This document shows, one piece after another, positions 1 through 6,878 of a stretch of DNA of 12,110 nt. How positions within the stretch are numbered: the first letter of the stretch is position 1; each line of letters begins with the position of its first letter. Below the pieces are notes generated by a model. That model had not been told where the DNA came from and did no database searches. It was given only the letters and a program-made list of their open reading frames with translations. The translations under genes and the position numbers were made by a program. The stretch is taken from the NCBI GenBank assembly GCA_045595285.1, contig JAZOAC010000061.1, forward strand, positions 1-12,110, in the 5' to 3' direction. Source of the stretch: UBA1731 sp045595285 (lineage in GTDB: Bacteria; Verrucomicrobiota; Kiritimatiellia; RFP12; UBA1067).

Positions 1-72
1 GCCAACAAAGCCATGGGAAACGAATGGTTCAGGAATCTTGGCTTGATACCGTTTGCACTACCGAAAAGTTGA
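1..72 (+). CDS. possible C-terminal fragment of an upstream gene (partial)
   Basis: Frame 1 is open from the left edge of the window to a TGA at 70-72 and encodes 23 residues ending in GLIPFALPKS. A hairpin follows 37 bp downstream, which fits the end of a gene. The fragment is too short to identify a family, and an open frame of this size could occur by chance. The call rests only on position, the open frame and the following hairpin. Confidence 0.3.
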   Translation, partial: ANKAMGNEWFRNLGLIPFALPKS

Positions 73-109
73 AACCGCGCAGTGCCATAAAAGGCACGCT
101 CCGTGGTGT

Positions 110-136
110 GAGAGGGGGAGAAAACTCCCCCTACTC
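110..136. terminator. stable hairpin, terminator-like but without a T-tract
   Basis: AGGGGGAG (113-120) and CTCCCCCT (125-132) pair perfectly over 8 bp around an AAAA loop. Three more pairs (110-112 with 134-136) form after a single bulged A at 133. No T-run follows on either strand, so it is not a textbook intrinsic terminator. It may stabilise a 3' end or act as a weak terminator for an upstream gene. Confidence 0.45.
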
Positions 137-140
137 GATT

Positions 141-150
141 AGGGTCTGTC
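141..150 (-). repeat. GACAGACCCT repeat core, minus orientation
   Basis: AGGGTCTGTC is the reverse complement of GACAGACCCT, the core that starts the repeat array at 12001-12010. A closely similar GATAGACCCT occurs at 9964-9973. Ten bases are not significant alone; the entry is given because related cores recur elsewhere in the window. Confidence 0.3.
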
Positions 151-162
151 GCCACCAATTTC

Positions 163-197
163 AAGCATGTGGTTGACATGCTTCTCCACGCTGTGGA
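163..197. promoter_or_regulatory. two adjacent perfect inverted repeats upstream of the gene 1 promoter
   Basis: AAGCATGT (163-170) and ACATGCTT (176-183) are a perfect 8-bp inverted repeat around GGTTG. Immediately downstream, TCCAC (185-189) and GTGGA (193-197) form a 5-bp inverted repeat around GCT. Both lie 18-52 bp upstream of the -35 box at 215. That suits activator or repressor sites, but the binding protein is unknown; they could instead be hairpins in an upstream transcript. Confidence 0.35.
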
Positions 198-214
198 CTG
201 AAATGTCGGAGCGC

Positions 215-243
215 TTGACTTAGTTCTGCTTATTCTGTATAAT
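215..243 (+). promoter_or_regulatory. sigma70-type promoter of the gene 1-gene 2 operon
   Basis: TTGACT (215-220) and TATAAT (238-243) are separated by exactly 17 bp, giving 11 of 12 consensus matches. The predicted transcript start is near 250. The first ATG at 254 would then be around +5, while the next in-frame ATG at 305 would have a leader of about 55 nt. Confidence 0.8.
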
Positions 244-253
244 CCGCGACGTC

Positions 254-2674
254 ATGAAAGCCAAGGTGGCTTTTCGGGGAAAATCAAAGAAAAGAAAAGG
301 TTCTATGAAAAACTTGTATCGCTCCGTACTTTGTTTTGCGGTCACGGCTGCTGCTATCGTGCTTTTCGGATGTGTTGCGCTGGCTGCGCCGCGGGAGCGG
401 GCTGCGGTGGTGTACAGCGGCTATAGCGGTGGCTCGTCTGCCACTGAGTTTGACGCCCATCTGAAAAAGGTCGGGTTGGTGTTCGACAAATACGAGAATG
501 TTCGTATGCCGGAACTGACGGAGAAACTTGGCGCGTATCGCTTCGTCATTGCAACAACGCTTGCTAACTATACGAAGACCGTGAAGATGACTCCTTTTGC
601 GGCGGCGTGGCGGAAATGGCTCGCGAGCGGCGGAGTACTTGTCGTGACTGACGCAAACTACGCGAGCGTCCTCAATGACTGGGTGGCGGAGTTCGGATCG
701 GGGTTTGAATGTGGATGCGCACTCTGTTCGGCTCACACGAATCCGTCGGACGCCACGCGGACAATGACCATACATCCAGATCCGCTTCTTTCCTGCCCGA
801 AGCCTCTTGGGCGGCTGTTTCAGAAAAACTACGGGCAGTGGACGCATTTGACGAAGCTTGGAACGAACTGGCGCACTCCGATTGTCTGTGCAGACGGGTT
901 TCCGCTTTTCGCATACCGCCGTGTTGGGAATGGCATGATTGTCCTTACGTGCGCAGCTTCCCTACGAAAGAGTCCAATAGCATCCGCGCTCCTTGAGAAT
1001 ATCGTGACTGACAGCCGTTTGCGCGAAAGAGGAATTGCGATTGAATCCTTCGAGCCAAACCTTTCCGGCGGCAATCCGGCAGAGCGTATAAGTCGGCTTC
1101 GTTTGAAAGTTTCGCCGGAGTGCGGGCAGAAGGTGACAGCGACGCTCGTAGCGCGGAACGACCGAGCGCAGGGAACGGTTGAGGCAAAGGGAATGGACGA
1201 GGCGGTTGTGCCGGCGAACGGCGAGGTGGTGCTGTCGCCATCATGCGCACTCGTGCGGAGCGGCACGGTGGCGTCGCAGTTGAAGGTGACAGTTGACGGG
1301 CGCACAATTCTCTCTTGCGAGTGGGATGAGACTTCGCCGGAGACGATTGCGCTTTGCCTGAAGCGGAAACACTTCTACCCTGGCGACAACGTTTCGCCAC
1401 ATGTTGCGATAGCGCCTGCTGCGGAAGGACGCGACAAACTGACGGGGATAGCGTGGCGCATTGACAGCGGCGAATGGGAGGAGCGCGAGGCGAAGGACGG
1501 CGCATGGATGATTCCGGCGACGTCGCTTCCAGTTGGCAAGCATGTGCTTCAAGCGAGGCTGGTTTATCGTCCGGGATTTTTGGAGGCAATGGATGTGAAA
1601 AAGCGTAACCTTTTTGACTGGGGTGAATCTGTCGAGACAGAGTTTTTCACGCATCCTGAACCGAAGTATAGGATGCGCGGCGACCACGTGTTGCTTGAGA
1701 ACGGGAAACCGTTCTTCCCGCTCGGATTTTACCAGGTTGCATGGAATGTTTCGGCAGAAGATTGTCTCAGTATGGTGCGAAACATTGCGGCGTGGGGCTA
1801 TAATACAGTTCATATATCGTGCAAGGGTAGCAGCCACGGCGCATTCCTTGACGAGTGTGCACGGCTCGGCGTGAGGGTAATCACGGAGTTTGCCGGCGAT
1901 CCTATGCCTGTGATAGAGAAGTATAAGGTCAAGCCGGCGGTTATGGGATGGAACCATGGAGACGAACCTGCGCACAATGGCATCACGCCCGAACAGATGT
2001 TTGCTCGGTACGACCGCTTCAAGCAGCTTGATCCCGATCATCTTGCGTACACAGTAATCTGCAAGCCGAGCCAATACAAGCGCTACGCAGCCGGTACTGA
2101 CGTGCTCGCTCCCGACCTCTACCCCGTGCCACGCCATTTCATCGGCGACGTGCATCGCTGCTCCAAACAGGCGAATAAGGAGGCAACCCGCGTTGGCACG
2201 GCGCTTTGGGTAGTCTGTCAGACATTCGGCGGACAAAAGTACGACAAGAGCGGCGATTGGCCTCGCTGTCCCGATGCGCGAGAGTTTCGCGCAATGAGTT
2301 ACCTAGCCTTGATGGGCGGTGTGAAGGGAATTATCTATTACACGTATTTCGATCTCGCTTTCAACATTCTCAAGGAACCCGACCTGCTGGAGGCGGTGAA
2401 GACGTTCCCGGCTGAACTGCAAGGGCTGATACCATTCCTGCTGGACGGCAATGGCGAGCAGCTGGCGGAGAATGTGAACGGCGTCTATGCGATGGCGTGG
2501 ACGCTTGATGCGGAACGTCGGCTTGTGGTGGTGAACACGCGCGACAAAGAGGCGAAAGTCTCGCTCCCGTTTACGGGCGGGCAGGTTCTCTACGGTGCGC
2601 CACGTGATATGCGGACGGATCGAGGCAAGATATCTTTCACGATTCCGCCGCTTGAACGGGTCGTGATGAAGTAA
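254..2674 (+). CDS. exported two-domain glycosidase-like protein (amidotransferase-like N-domain, TIM-barrel-like C-domain)
   Basis: This 806-residue protein is probably exported. A hydrophobic segment at residues 24-44 ends in VALA|APRE, a plausible signal peptidase I site. LFGC resembles a lipobox, but F at -2 is atypical. Residues ~50-250 (RAAVVYSGYSGG, WLASGGVLVVTD) resemble a ThuA/class I glutamine amidotransferase-like fold, with an odd CxCxxCxxH cluster at 153-161. Residues ~270-465 look like beta-sandwich linkers. Residues ~475-715 resemble a GH-A-clan TIM barrel: NGKPFFPLGFY (483-493), GWNHGDEP (565-572, E571 candidate acid/base), DLYPVP (621-626) and GGVKGIIYYTY (688-698). A beta domain closes the protein. 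No convincing nucleophile was found. The start is ambiguous: ATG 254 fits a near-leaderless transcript, while ATG 305 gives a shorter, more typical signal peptide (MKNLYRSVLCFAV) of a 789-residue protein. Substrate and CAZy family are not assigned. Confidence 0.88.
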   Translation: MKAKVAFRGKSKKRKGSMKNLYRSVLCFAVTAAAIVLFGCVALAAPRERAAVVYSGYSGGSSATEFDAHLKKVGLVFDKYENVRMPELTEKLGAYRFVIATTLANYTKTVKMTPFAAAWRKWLASGGVLVVTDANYASVLNDWVAEFGSGFECGCALCSAHTNPSDATRTMTIHPDPLLSCPKPLGRLFQKNYGQWTHLTKLGTNWRTPIVCADGFPLFAYRRVGNGMIVLTCAASLRKSPIASALLENIVTDSRLRERGIAIESFEPNLSGGNPAERISRLRLKVSPECGQKVTATLVARNDRAQGTVEAKGMDEAVVPANGEVVLSPSCALVRSGTVASQLKVTVDGRTILSCEWDETSPETIALCLKRKHFYPGDNVSPHVAIAPAAEGRDKLTGIAWRIDSGEWEEREAKDGAWMIPATSLPVGKHVLQARLVYRPGFLEAMDVKKRNLFDWGESVETEFFTHPEPKYRMRGDHVLLENGKPFFPLGFYQVAWNVSAEDCLSMVRNIAAWGYNTVHISCKGSSHGAFLDECARLGVRVITEFAGDPMPVIEKYKVKPAVMGWNHGDEPAHNGITPEQMFARYDRFKQLDPDHLAYTVICKPSQYKRYAAGTDVLAPDLYPVPRHFIGDVHRCSKQANKEATRVGTALWVVCQTFGGQKYDKSGDWPRCPDAREFRAMSYLALMGGVKGIIYYTYFDLAFNILKEPDLLEAVKTFPAELQGLIPFLLDGNGEQLAENVNGVYAMAWTLDAERRLVVVNTRDKEAKVSLPFTGGQVLYGAPRDMRTDRGKISFTIPPLERVVMK

Positions 2675-2697
2675 GGTGATTTCCCTGAAAACCAAAC

Positions 2698-2714
2698 AAG
2701 GAAACAAAGACGTG
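2698..2714 (+). promoter_or_regulatory. Shine-Dalgarno site that sets the gene 2 start at GTG 2712
   Basis: AAGGA at 2698-2702 lies 9 nt before GTG 2712. Starting there puts the signal peptide KKLLILICVAVTAMTLC directly at the N-terminus. An earlier in-frame GTG at 2676 would add 12 polar residues and sits only 1 nt after the gene 1 stop, so 2712 is preferred. Confidence 0.65.
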
Positions 2715-5700
2715 AAAAAACTACTCATACTGATATGCGTGGCGGTGACGGCGATGACGTTATGCGCTGATGTGTCGTGCTCGTTCAACGGCACTGACAT
2801 GAAGGTGACGACTCCGTCTATCTATGCTGGTTTGCGGCTCACGCTTTTGTGGGACACAACCGATAAGGGCGATAATCCGTCGGCTTGGGCCAATGTGCAC
2901 GAGATTGCCTCTTCGATTCCGGCTGGCGGTGAACGCTACACCGTAAACCTTGCCGCACTCGGCATTGCGAATGGAACGCCCTGCCGCATCGTCGCAAGCG
3001 AACGGTACAAGATGCTGGACATGCTGCAAATGGATTCGACGTCGTGCTACATCGACACGGGTTTCAAGGACACGGCTGTCTATGGCGTCCGCTTCGGCTT
3101 CTACGGCAACAGCGGCAATGATAACGGCGGATGGAACTTCATCTTGGGGTCTGGCGAAGGTTTAAGCGACTCGGCGCGAGGTTTGGTCGTCGGGCAGGCC
3201 AATGCTTCTTATGATACCTGGTACTGGACGTACAGGGGGCATCGGGCGACAGGTGACCGTCCACCAGCCAATACCGATTCCATTAACGAGGCGGTCTTCG
3301 CGAACAACTCCTTCGTCCTTAATGGAAACACCATCTATTCGGGGTTGGCGGCAGGTTCTGTCGGTACACTGGGACTCAACATCTTTCTTGGCCGTGCCCA
3401 AAACAACGGTAGGCGTTGCTACTACGGCTGGTGGTCTCATGTGAGTTTTGATGATGCGACCGGTAAAAAGATTCTCGACTACATTCCCATGCAGAGATGC
3501 AGCGACGACAAGGTGGGCTTCTATGACCGCGCCACGGGCAAGTTCGTGACGAGCACTGGGGGCGGCGATTTCGGCGCGGGAACCGTGACCAACGCGAATT
3601 TCGATGTCGTGCACCTGACACAGCGCGTGACGCCAAACTATGCGATTAGCCTTGAAGCGAACGGCACGAAGCTGTACGCAAAAGTCCCATCGGGACTCGC
3701 TGGCGAGCAGATTGTGCTTGTGTGGGACGATGCGGACAAGGGAGATGACATCAGTATGTGGGCGAACAGCCACGAACTCGCCGCCTTTGTGGGCGCGAAC
3801 GGCGGAACGTATTGCGCCGACCTTGCTCGCCTTGGCATCCGCAACGGGCAGACGTGCCGCGTGTTCGCCGTGCATAGCCTTCGTCTTCTCGACATGCTTG
3901 AACTGTCAAGCACAACGGCTTATATCGACACTGGTTTCAAGGACACGGCTGTCTATGGCGTCCGTTTCGGCTTCTACGGAAACAGCGGCAATTCTGGTGC
4001 GTTTGATTGCATCATGGGCACAAAAGAGGGAAGCAGCGATGCGGCGCGTGGTTTCATGGTGTCGCAGAACAGCGGCAACTACGGAAGCTGGTTCTGGGTT
4101 TACAATGGACATCGGTCGGGAAACGACCGCCCCTCGGTATCCAATTCTTTCATCAACGAGGCGGTTTTCGCAGATCGCACATTCACGCTGAACGGAAACG
4201 TCGTCGCTTCCAACCTCGCGGCAGGTTCCGTCGGCGTGCAGGGGCTCAACATCTTGCTTGGCCTTTCCCATGACAGCGGCCGTCGTTGCCACTACGGCTG
4301 GTGGTCGCATGTGCGGTTCGACGATGTGGACGGCAACGCCATCCTTGACTACATTCCCGCACAGCGGACAACGGACGGCAAGGTGGGCTTCTATGACCGC
4401 GCCACTGGCAATTTCGTGACAAGTACGGGCGGCGGCTCGTTCAATGCGGGCACTGTGACGAACGCATCGTGGACAGTGGCCAATTCAACTGCCTCCATCG
4501 TGGCGCGTGGCGTTCCGTTCCTTGACGTCGCGCTCAACGGCATGGTGCTGAACGTGACGGCTCCGTCCGGTCTTGCGGGCGAACAGCTGTTGCTCATGTG
4601 GGACGATTCGGACAAGGGCGGCGATCCATCCGCATGGACACACAGCGAGGTGTTGTCTGCCGCGCTTCCTGCGCAGGGTGGCACCTATTCGGCCAACCTT
4701 GCCACGCTTGGCATTGGCAGGGGGCACGTTTGCCGCGTCGCGACCGTCAATCAGTTGCAGATGTTGGATATGCTTGAAATGTCCAGCAACTTGACCTACA
4801 TTGATACAGGAATCAAAGATAGCAACTGCTATGGTGTTCGATTCGGCTTCTACGGCAACAGCGGCAATTCTGGTTCGTTTGACTACATCATGGGCACCAA
4901 AGAGGGAAGCAGCAATGCGGAGCGTGGTTTTCTGGTCGGGCAGAACGGCACCAGCTACGAAAGCTGGTTCTGGGTGTACAATGGCTATCGGTCGGGTTCT
5001 GACCGTCCGTCGGTTTCAATGACCTCCATCAACGAGGCGGCGTTTTCGGATCGCACGTTCACGCTCAACGGAAACACTGTTGCGTCCAACCTCGCGGCAG
5101 GTCCTATCGGTGTGCAGGGGCTTAGAATCCTGCTCGGTCGTTCACAGGACAGCACCAGCCGTTGTCACTACGGATGGTGGTCTTACGTGCGTTTCGATGA
5201 CGCGGCAGGTTCTGCCATAATCGACTACATGCCCGCAAAACGGGCGGCGGACGGCAAGATCGGGTTCATCGACCGTGCATCGGGCGTGTTCGTCGTCAGC
5301 ACGGGCGGCGGCGACTTCACGGCCGGAACGGTGACGAACGCATCCTGCGTGGCGGAGCATCTGTGGCGGACGGTGCCGTTTGAGGATCTTGTCGTTACGG
5401 CCACATGGACAGGTGGCGGCGCATCAGGACGTCTGGACGATCCCAACAACTGGACTTGCACAAACCTGTACGGGGATGTGGTTTCGGGTCTGCCCGGAGA
5501 ATACACAGCAGTCACTATCCCGTCCGCCGATGAGTTCAATTGTCCGGCTGGTACGCAGTTCGTATGTCAGACGCTCTTCGTGAATGGTGCGCTGACGGGC
5601 GACCATGATTGGCGCGGACTCGACTTCGCGGTCGTCTCTGGCACAATCGACCTTGCCGGGCATTCGTTGCATGCATTGGCTGGCGTTGATATGCTGCGGG

Positions 5701-6743
5701 CTGCTACAGTCACCGACACCGTGGGCGGCGGTACGCTGTGCATCGAGGTGCCGAACGGGCTGGTCGTCTCCAACACGGCGGTCGCCTTCGCCGGCGCGTT
5801 CTCGCTCGTCAAGGAAGGTGCCGGAACGTTTGTGGCAGCGAAGGCGGGGCAGACGTATTCCGGCGGCACTGATGTTGTGGGCGGCACGTTCGCATGTGGT
5901 GGCAAGGGCACGGCTGGCGTTTATGGTGCGGCGGAAACCACAAACACCGTCTTTGCCGGGGCGGTCTTTGATTGCTGCGGCAACGGCGAGAACTGGCAGA
6001 ACCCGTTCGTTCTTGCGGGTGGCACGTTGCGCAATCCGTCTTATGTGGCCGACATCACGCTTGCGGCGGATTCATTCATTGAAGCCCCTGTTACTAGAGT
6101 GGCTCTTGCTAACCGAAAATTTGCCGAGACGACTCTGGAGATGAACGGCCATACGCTCACGTTCGACATTGGAGACGGTCAGTCTTGCGCCTTGGTGAAC
6201 TTGACGGTGACGGGCGGCGGCACGATTCTTGAACGCACTGGCGGATTCCTTCAGCTGGGCTATCCGGGGGCTGAAGGTGTTCGAGCGTCCGGCACGGTGC
6301 TGGATATCCAGCGTTCCATCAGAGCGAACTCCGTCAGTACGTTCCTGGACTATATCGCACGATACGATGGCGACTATGATTTCGGTCCGGCAGTGCCAAT
6401 CAAGGTTGTGCGTAGGTTCTGTCCATGCGGTGACAACGTAAGATGGCATTCGGTGGAGTTGCAAGACGGCGCAATACTCGACCTTTCAAAGGTGACAGGG
6501 GTTTGGAATGCAACAAGCCAAGGTACACACTTTGAAGGGGCTTCCACGCTTTCTTTTGCGCCGAACGCAACGATCACGGTGGATGTCAGTGGACGGACGG
6601 TCGCGCTTGACGACCAGTTGATATCGTGGTCGGCAGATCCGACGGATGTTACGTTCGTTTGGGGACTCCAATTGCCGCTTCGCGTCAGGCGTTCAGGGCT
6701 GTTCGTTAGTACTATTCCCGGCATGGTTATTTCCATCCGGTAG
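2712..6743 (+). CDS. large secreted protein: three LamG-like repeat units plus an autotransporter-associated beta-strand region
   Basis: This 1343-residue protein has a short signal peptide (MKKLLILICVAVTAMTLCA). Three tandem units follow at residues ~21-305, 310-597 and 602-888, with a period of 291-292. Each opens with a small beta module carrying WDxxDKG (W47, W338, W630) and continues into a concanavalin-A/LamG-like part with YIDTG, GVRFGFYGNSGN, LNGN, YGWWSxVxFDD and GFxDRAxGxFVxSTGGG. The tail starts at ATWTGGG (~897). It contains KEGAGTF...YSGGTDVVGGTF (~1034-1060), the hallmark of the autotransporter-associated beta-strand repeat (PF12951/TIGR02601), then more beta-helix-like sequence. 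There is no beta-barrel, LPXTG or PEP-CTERM-like end. A role in carbohydrate binding or surface attachment is inferred. It begins 37 bp after gene 1 with no promoter seen between, so the two are probably co-transcribed. Confidence 0.9.
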   Translation: MKKLLILICVAVTAMTLCADVSCSFNGTDMKVTTPSIYAGLRLTLLWDTTDKGDNPSAWANVHEIASSIPAGGERYTVNLAALGIANGTPCRIVASERYKMLDMLQMDSTSCYIDTGFKDTAVYGVRFGFYGNSGNDNGGWNFILGSGEGLSDSARGLVVGQANASYDTWYWTYRGHRATGDRPPANTDSINEAVFANNSFVLNGNTIYSGLAAGSVGTLGLNIFLGRAQNNGRRCYYGWWSHVSFDDATGKKILDYIPMQRCSDDKVGFYDRATGKFVTSTGGGDFGAGTVTNANFDVVHLTQRVTPNYAISLEANGTKLYAKVPSGLAGEQIVLVWDDADKGDDISMWANSHELAAFVGANGGTYCADLARLGIRNGQTCRVFAVHSLRLLDMLELSSTTAYIDTGFKDTAVYGVRFGFYGNSGNSGAFDCIMGTKEGSSDAARGFMVSQNSGNYGSWFWVYNGHRSGNDRPSVSNSFINEAVFADRTFTLNGNVVASNLAAGSVGVQGLNILLGLSHDSGRRCHYGWWSHVRFDDVDGNAILDYIPAQRTTDGKVGFYDRATGNFVTSTGGGSFNAGTVTNASWTVANSTASIVARGVPFLDVALNGMVLNVTAPSGLAGEQLLLMWDDSDKGGDPSAWTHSEVLSAALPAQGGTYSANLATLGIGRGHVCRVATVNQLQMLDMLEMSSNLTYIDTGIKDSNCYGVRFGFYGNSGNSGSFDYIMGTKEGSSNAERGFLVGQNGTSYESWFWVYNGYRSGSDRPSVSMTSINEAAFSDRTFTLNGNTVASNLAAGPIGVQGLRILLGRSQDSTSRCHYGWWSYVRFDDAAGSAIIDYMPAKRAADGKIGFIDRASGVFVVSTGGGDFTAGTVTNASCVAEHLWRTVPFEDLVVTATWTGGGASGRLDDPNNWTCTNLYGDVVSGLPGEYTAVTIPSADEFNCPAGTQFVCQTLFVNGALTGDHDWRGLDFAVVSGTIDLAGHSLHALAGVDMLRAATVTDTVGGGTLCIEVPNGLVVSNTAVAFAGAFSLVKEGAGTFVAAKAGQTYSGGTDVVGGTFACGGKGTAGVYGAAETTNTVFAGAVFDCCGNGENWQNPFVLAGGTLRNPSYVADITLAADSFIEAPVTRVALANRKFAETTLEMNGHTLTFDIGDGQSCALVNLTVTGGGTILERTGGFLQLGYPGAEGVRASGTVLDIQRSIRANSVSTFLDYIARYDGDYDFGPAVPIKVVRRFCPCGDNVRWHSVELQDGAILDLSKVTGVWNATSQGTHFEGASTLSFAPNATITVDVSGRTVALDDQLISWSADPTDVTFVWGLQLPLRVRRSGLFVSTIPGMVISIR
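2772..5375 (+). repeat. three tandem ~873-876-bp intragenic repeats
   Basis: The units span about 2772-3626, 3639-4502 and 4515-5375. Long near-identical DNA stretches are shared, for example the block coding for FGFYGNSGN at 3090-3119, 3966-3995 and 4842-4871. Units 2 and 3 are especially alike around 3964-4265 and 4840-5140. The first half of unit 1 matches unit 2 better: GACACGGCTGTCTATGGCGT is identical in both at 3070 and 3943, while unit 3 differs. Confidence 0.9.
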
Positions 6744-6751
6744 GATACCGG
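6737..6751. repeat. 15-bp inverted repeat over the gene 2 stop codon
   Basis: CCGGTA-GGA-TACCGG is a perfect 6-bp inverted repeat with a 3-nt loop, and the TAG stop (6741-6743) lies inside it. It could form a small hairpin at the end of the message or be a protein site. No T-tract follows. Confidence 0.4.
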
Positions 6752-6772
6752 CATGTGAAATGTCTGTTGTTG

Positions 6773-6808
6773 TGACGGTGGCGGTCGTTTTGATTGCCGC
6801 CGCTGTCA
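6773..6808 (+). terminator. imperfect hairpin between gene 2 and gene 3, possible terminator
   Basis: Bases 6773-6784 pair with 6797-6808 over 12 positions. Two are G-T wobbles, and the core GGCGG/CCGCC is perfect; the loop is 12 nt. It lies 30 bp after the gene 2 stop and upstream of the gene 3 promoter, the right place for a terminator. No T-run follows, so any termination would have to be factor-assisted or partial. Confidence 0.4.
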
Positions 6809-6830
6809 ACATCGATGCCTGAATTGATTA

Positions 6831-6839
6831 TGGTAAAAT
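6831..6839 (+). promoter_or_regulatory. extended -10 promoter of gene 3
   Basis: TGGTAAAAT has the TGn extension followed by a 5/6 match to TATAAT. No good -35 is present at 16-18 bp upstream. The same nine bases recur at 11967-11975. The -10 core lies in a short symmetry, GGTA-AAA-TACC (6832-6842), which could be a regulator site. The transcript should start near 6846. Confidence 0.55.
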
Positions 6840-6847
6840 ACCCTGTT

Positions 6848-6862
6848 ATGAATAAAAAGTGA
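6848..6862 (+). CDS. four-codon mini-ORF (MNKK) in the gene 3 leader
   Basis: ATG AAT AAA AAG TGA begins about 2 nt after the predicted transcript start and stops 16 nt before the gene 3 ATG, in a different frame. AGGA (6865-6868), 10 nt before the gene 3 ATG, lies just past the mini-ORF stop, so re-initiation coupling is conceivable. It may equally be chance. Confidence 0.25.
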   Translation: MNKK

Positions 6863-6878
6863 ATAGGATAGTTTATTG

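Noticed and set aside
173..200. Second promoter using TTGACA at 173-178
   Set aside because: The -35 is perfect, but no -10-like hexamer occurs 16-18 bp downstream. The TTGACA is part of the inverted repeat.
1241..2236. Long minus-strand ORF inside gene 1
   Set aside because: It is antisense to strong coding sequence, rich in Arg, His and Cys, and shows no family motifs. It is a shadow of the GC-rich plus-strand codons.
6876..6878. TTG as start of gene 3
   Set aside because: The next codon is ATG, which is far more likely, and using TTG only adds one residue.
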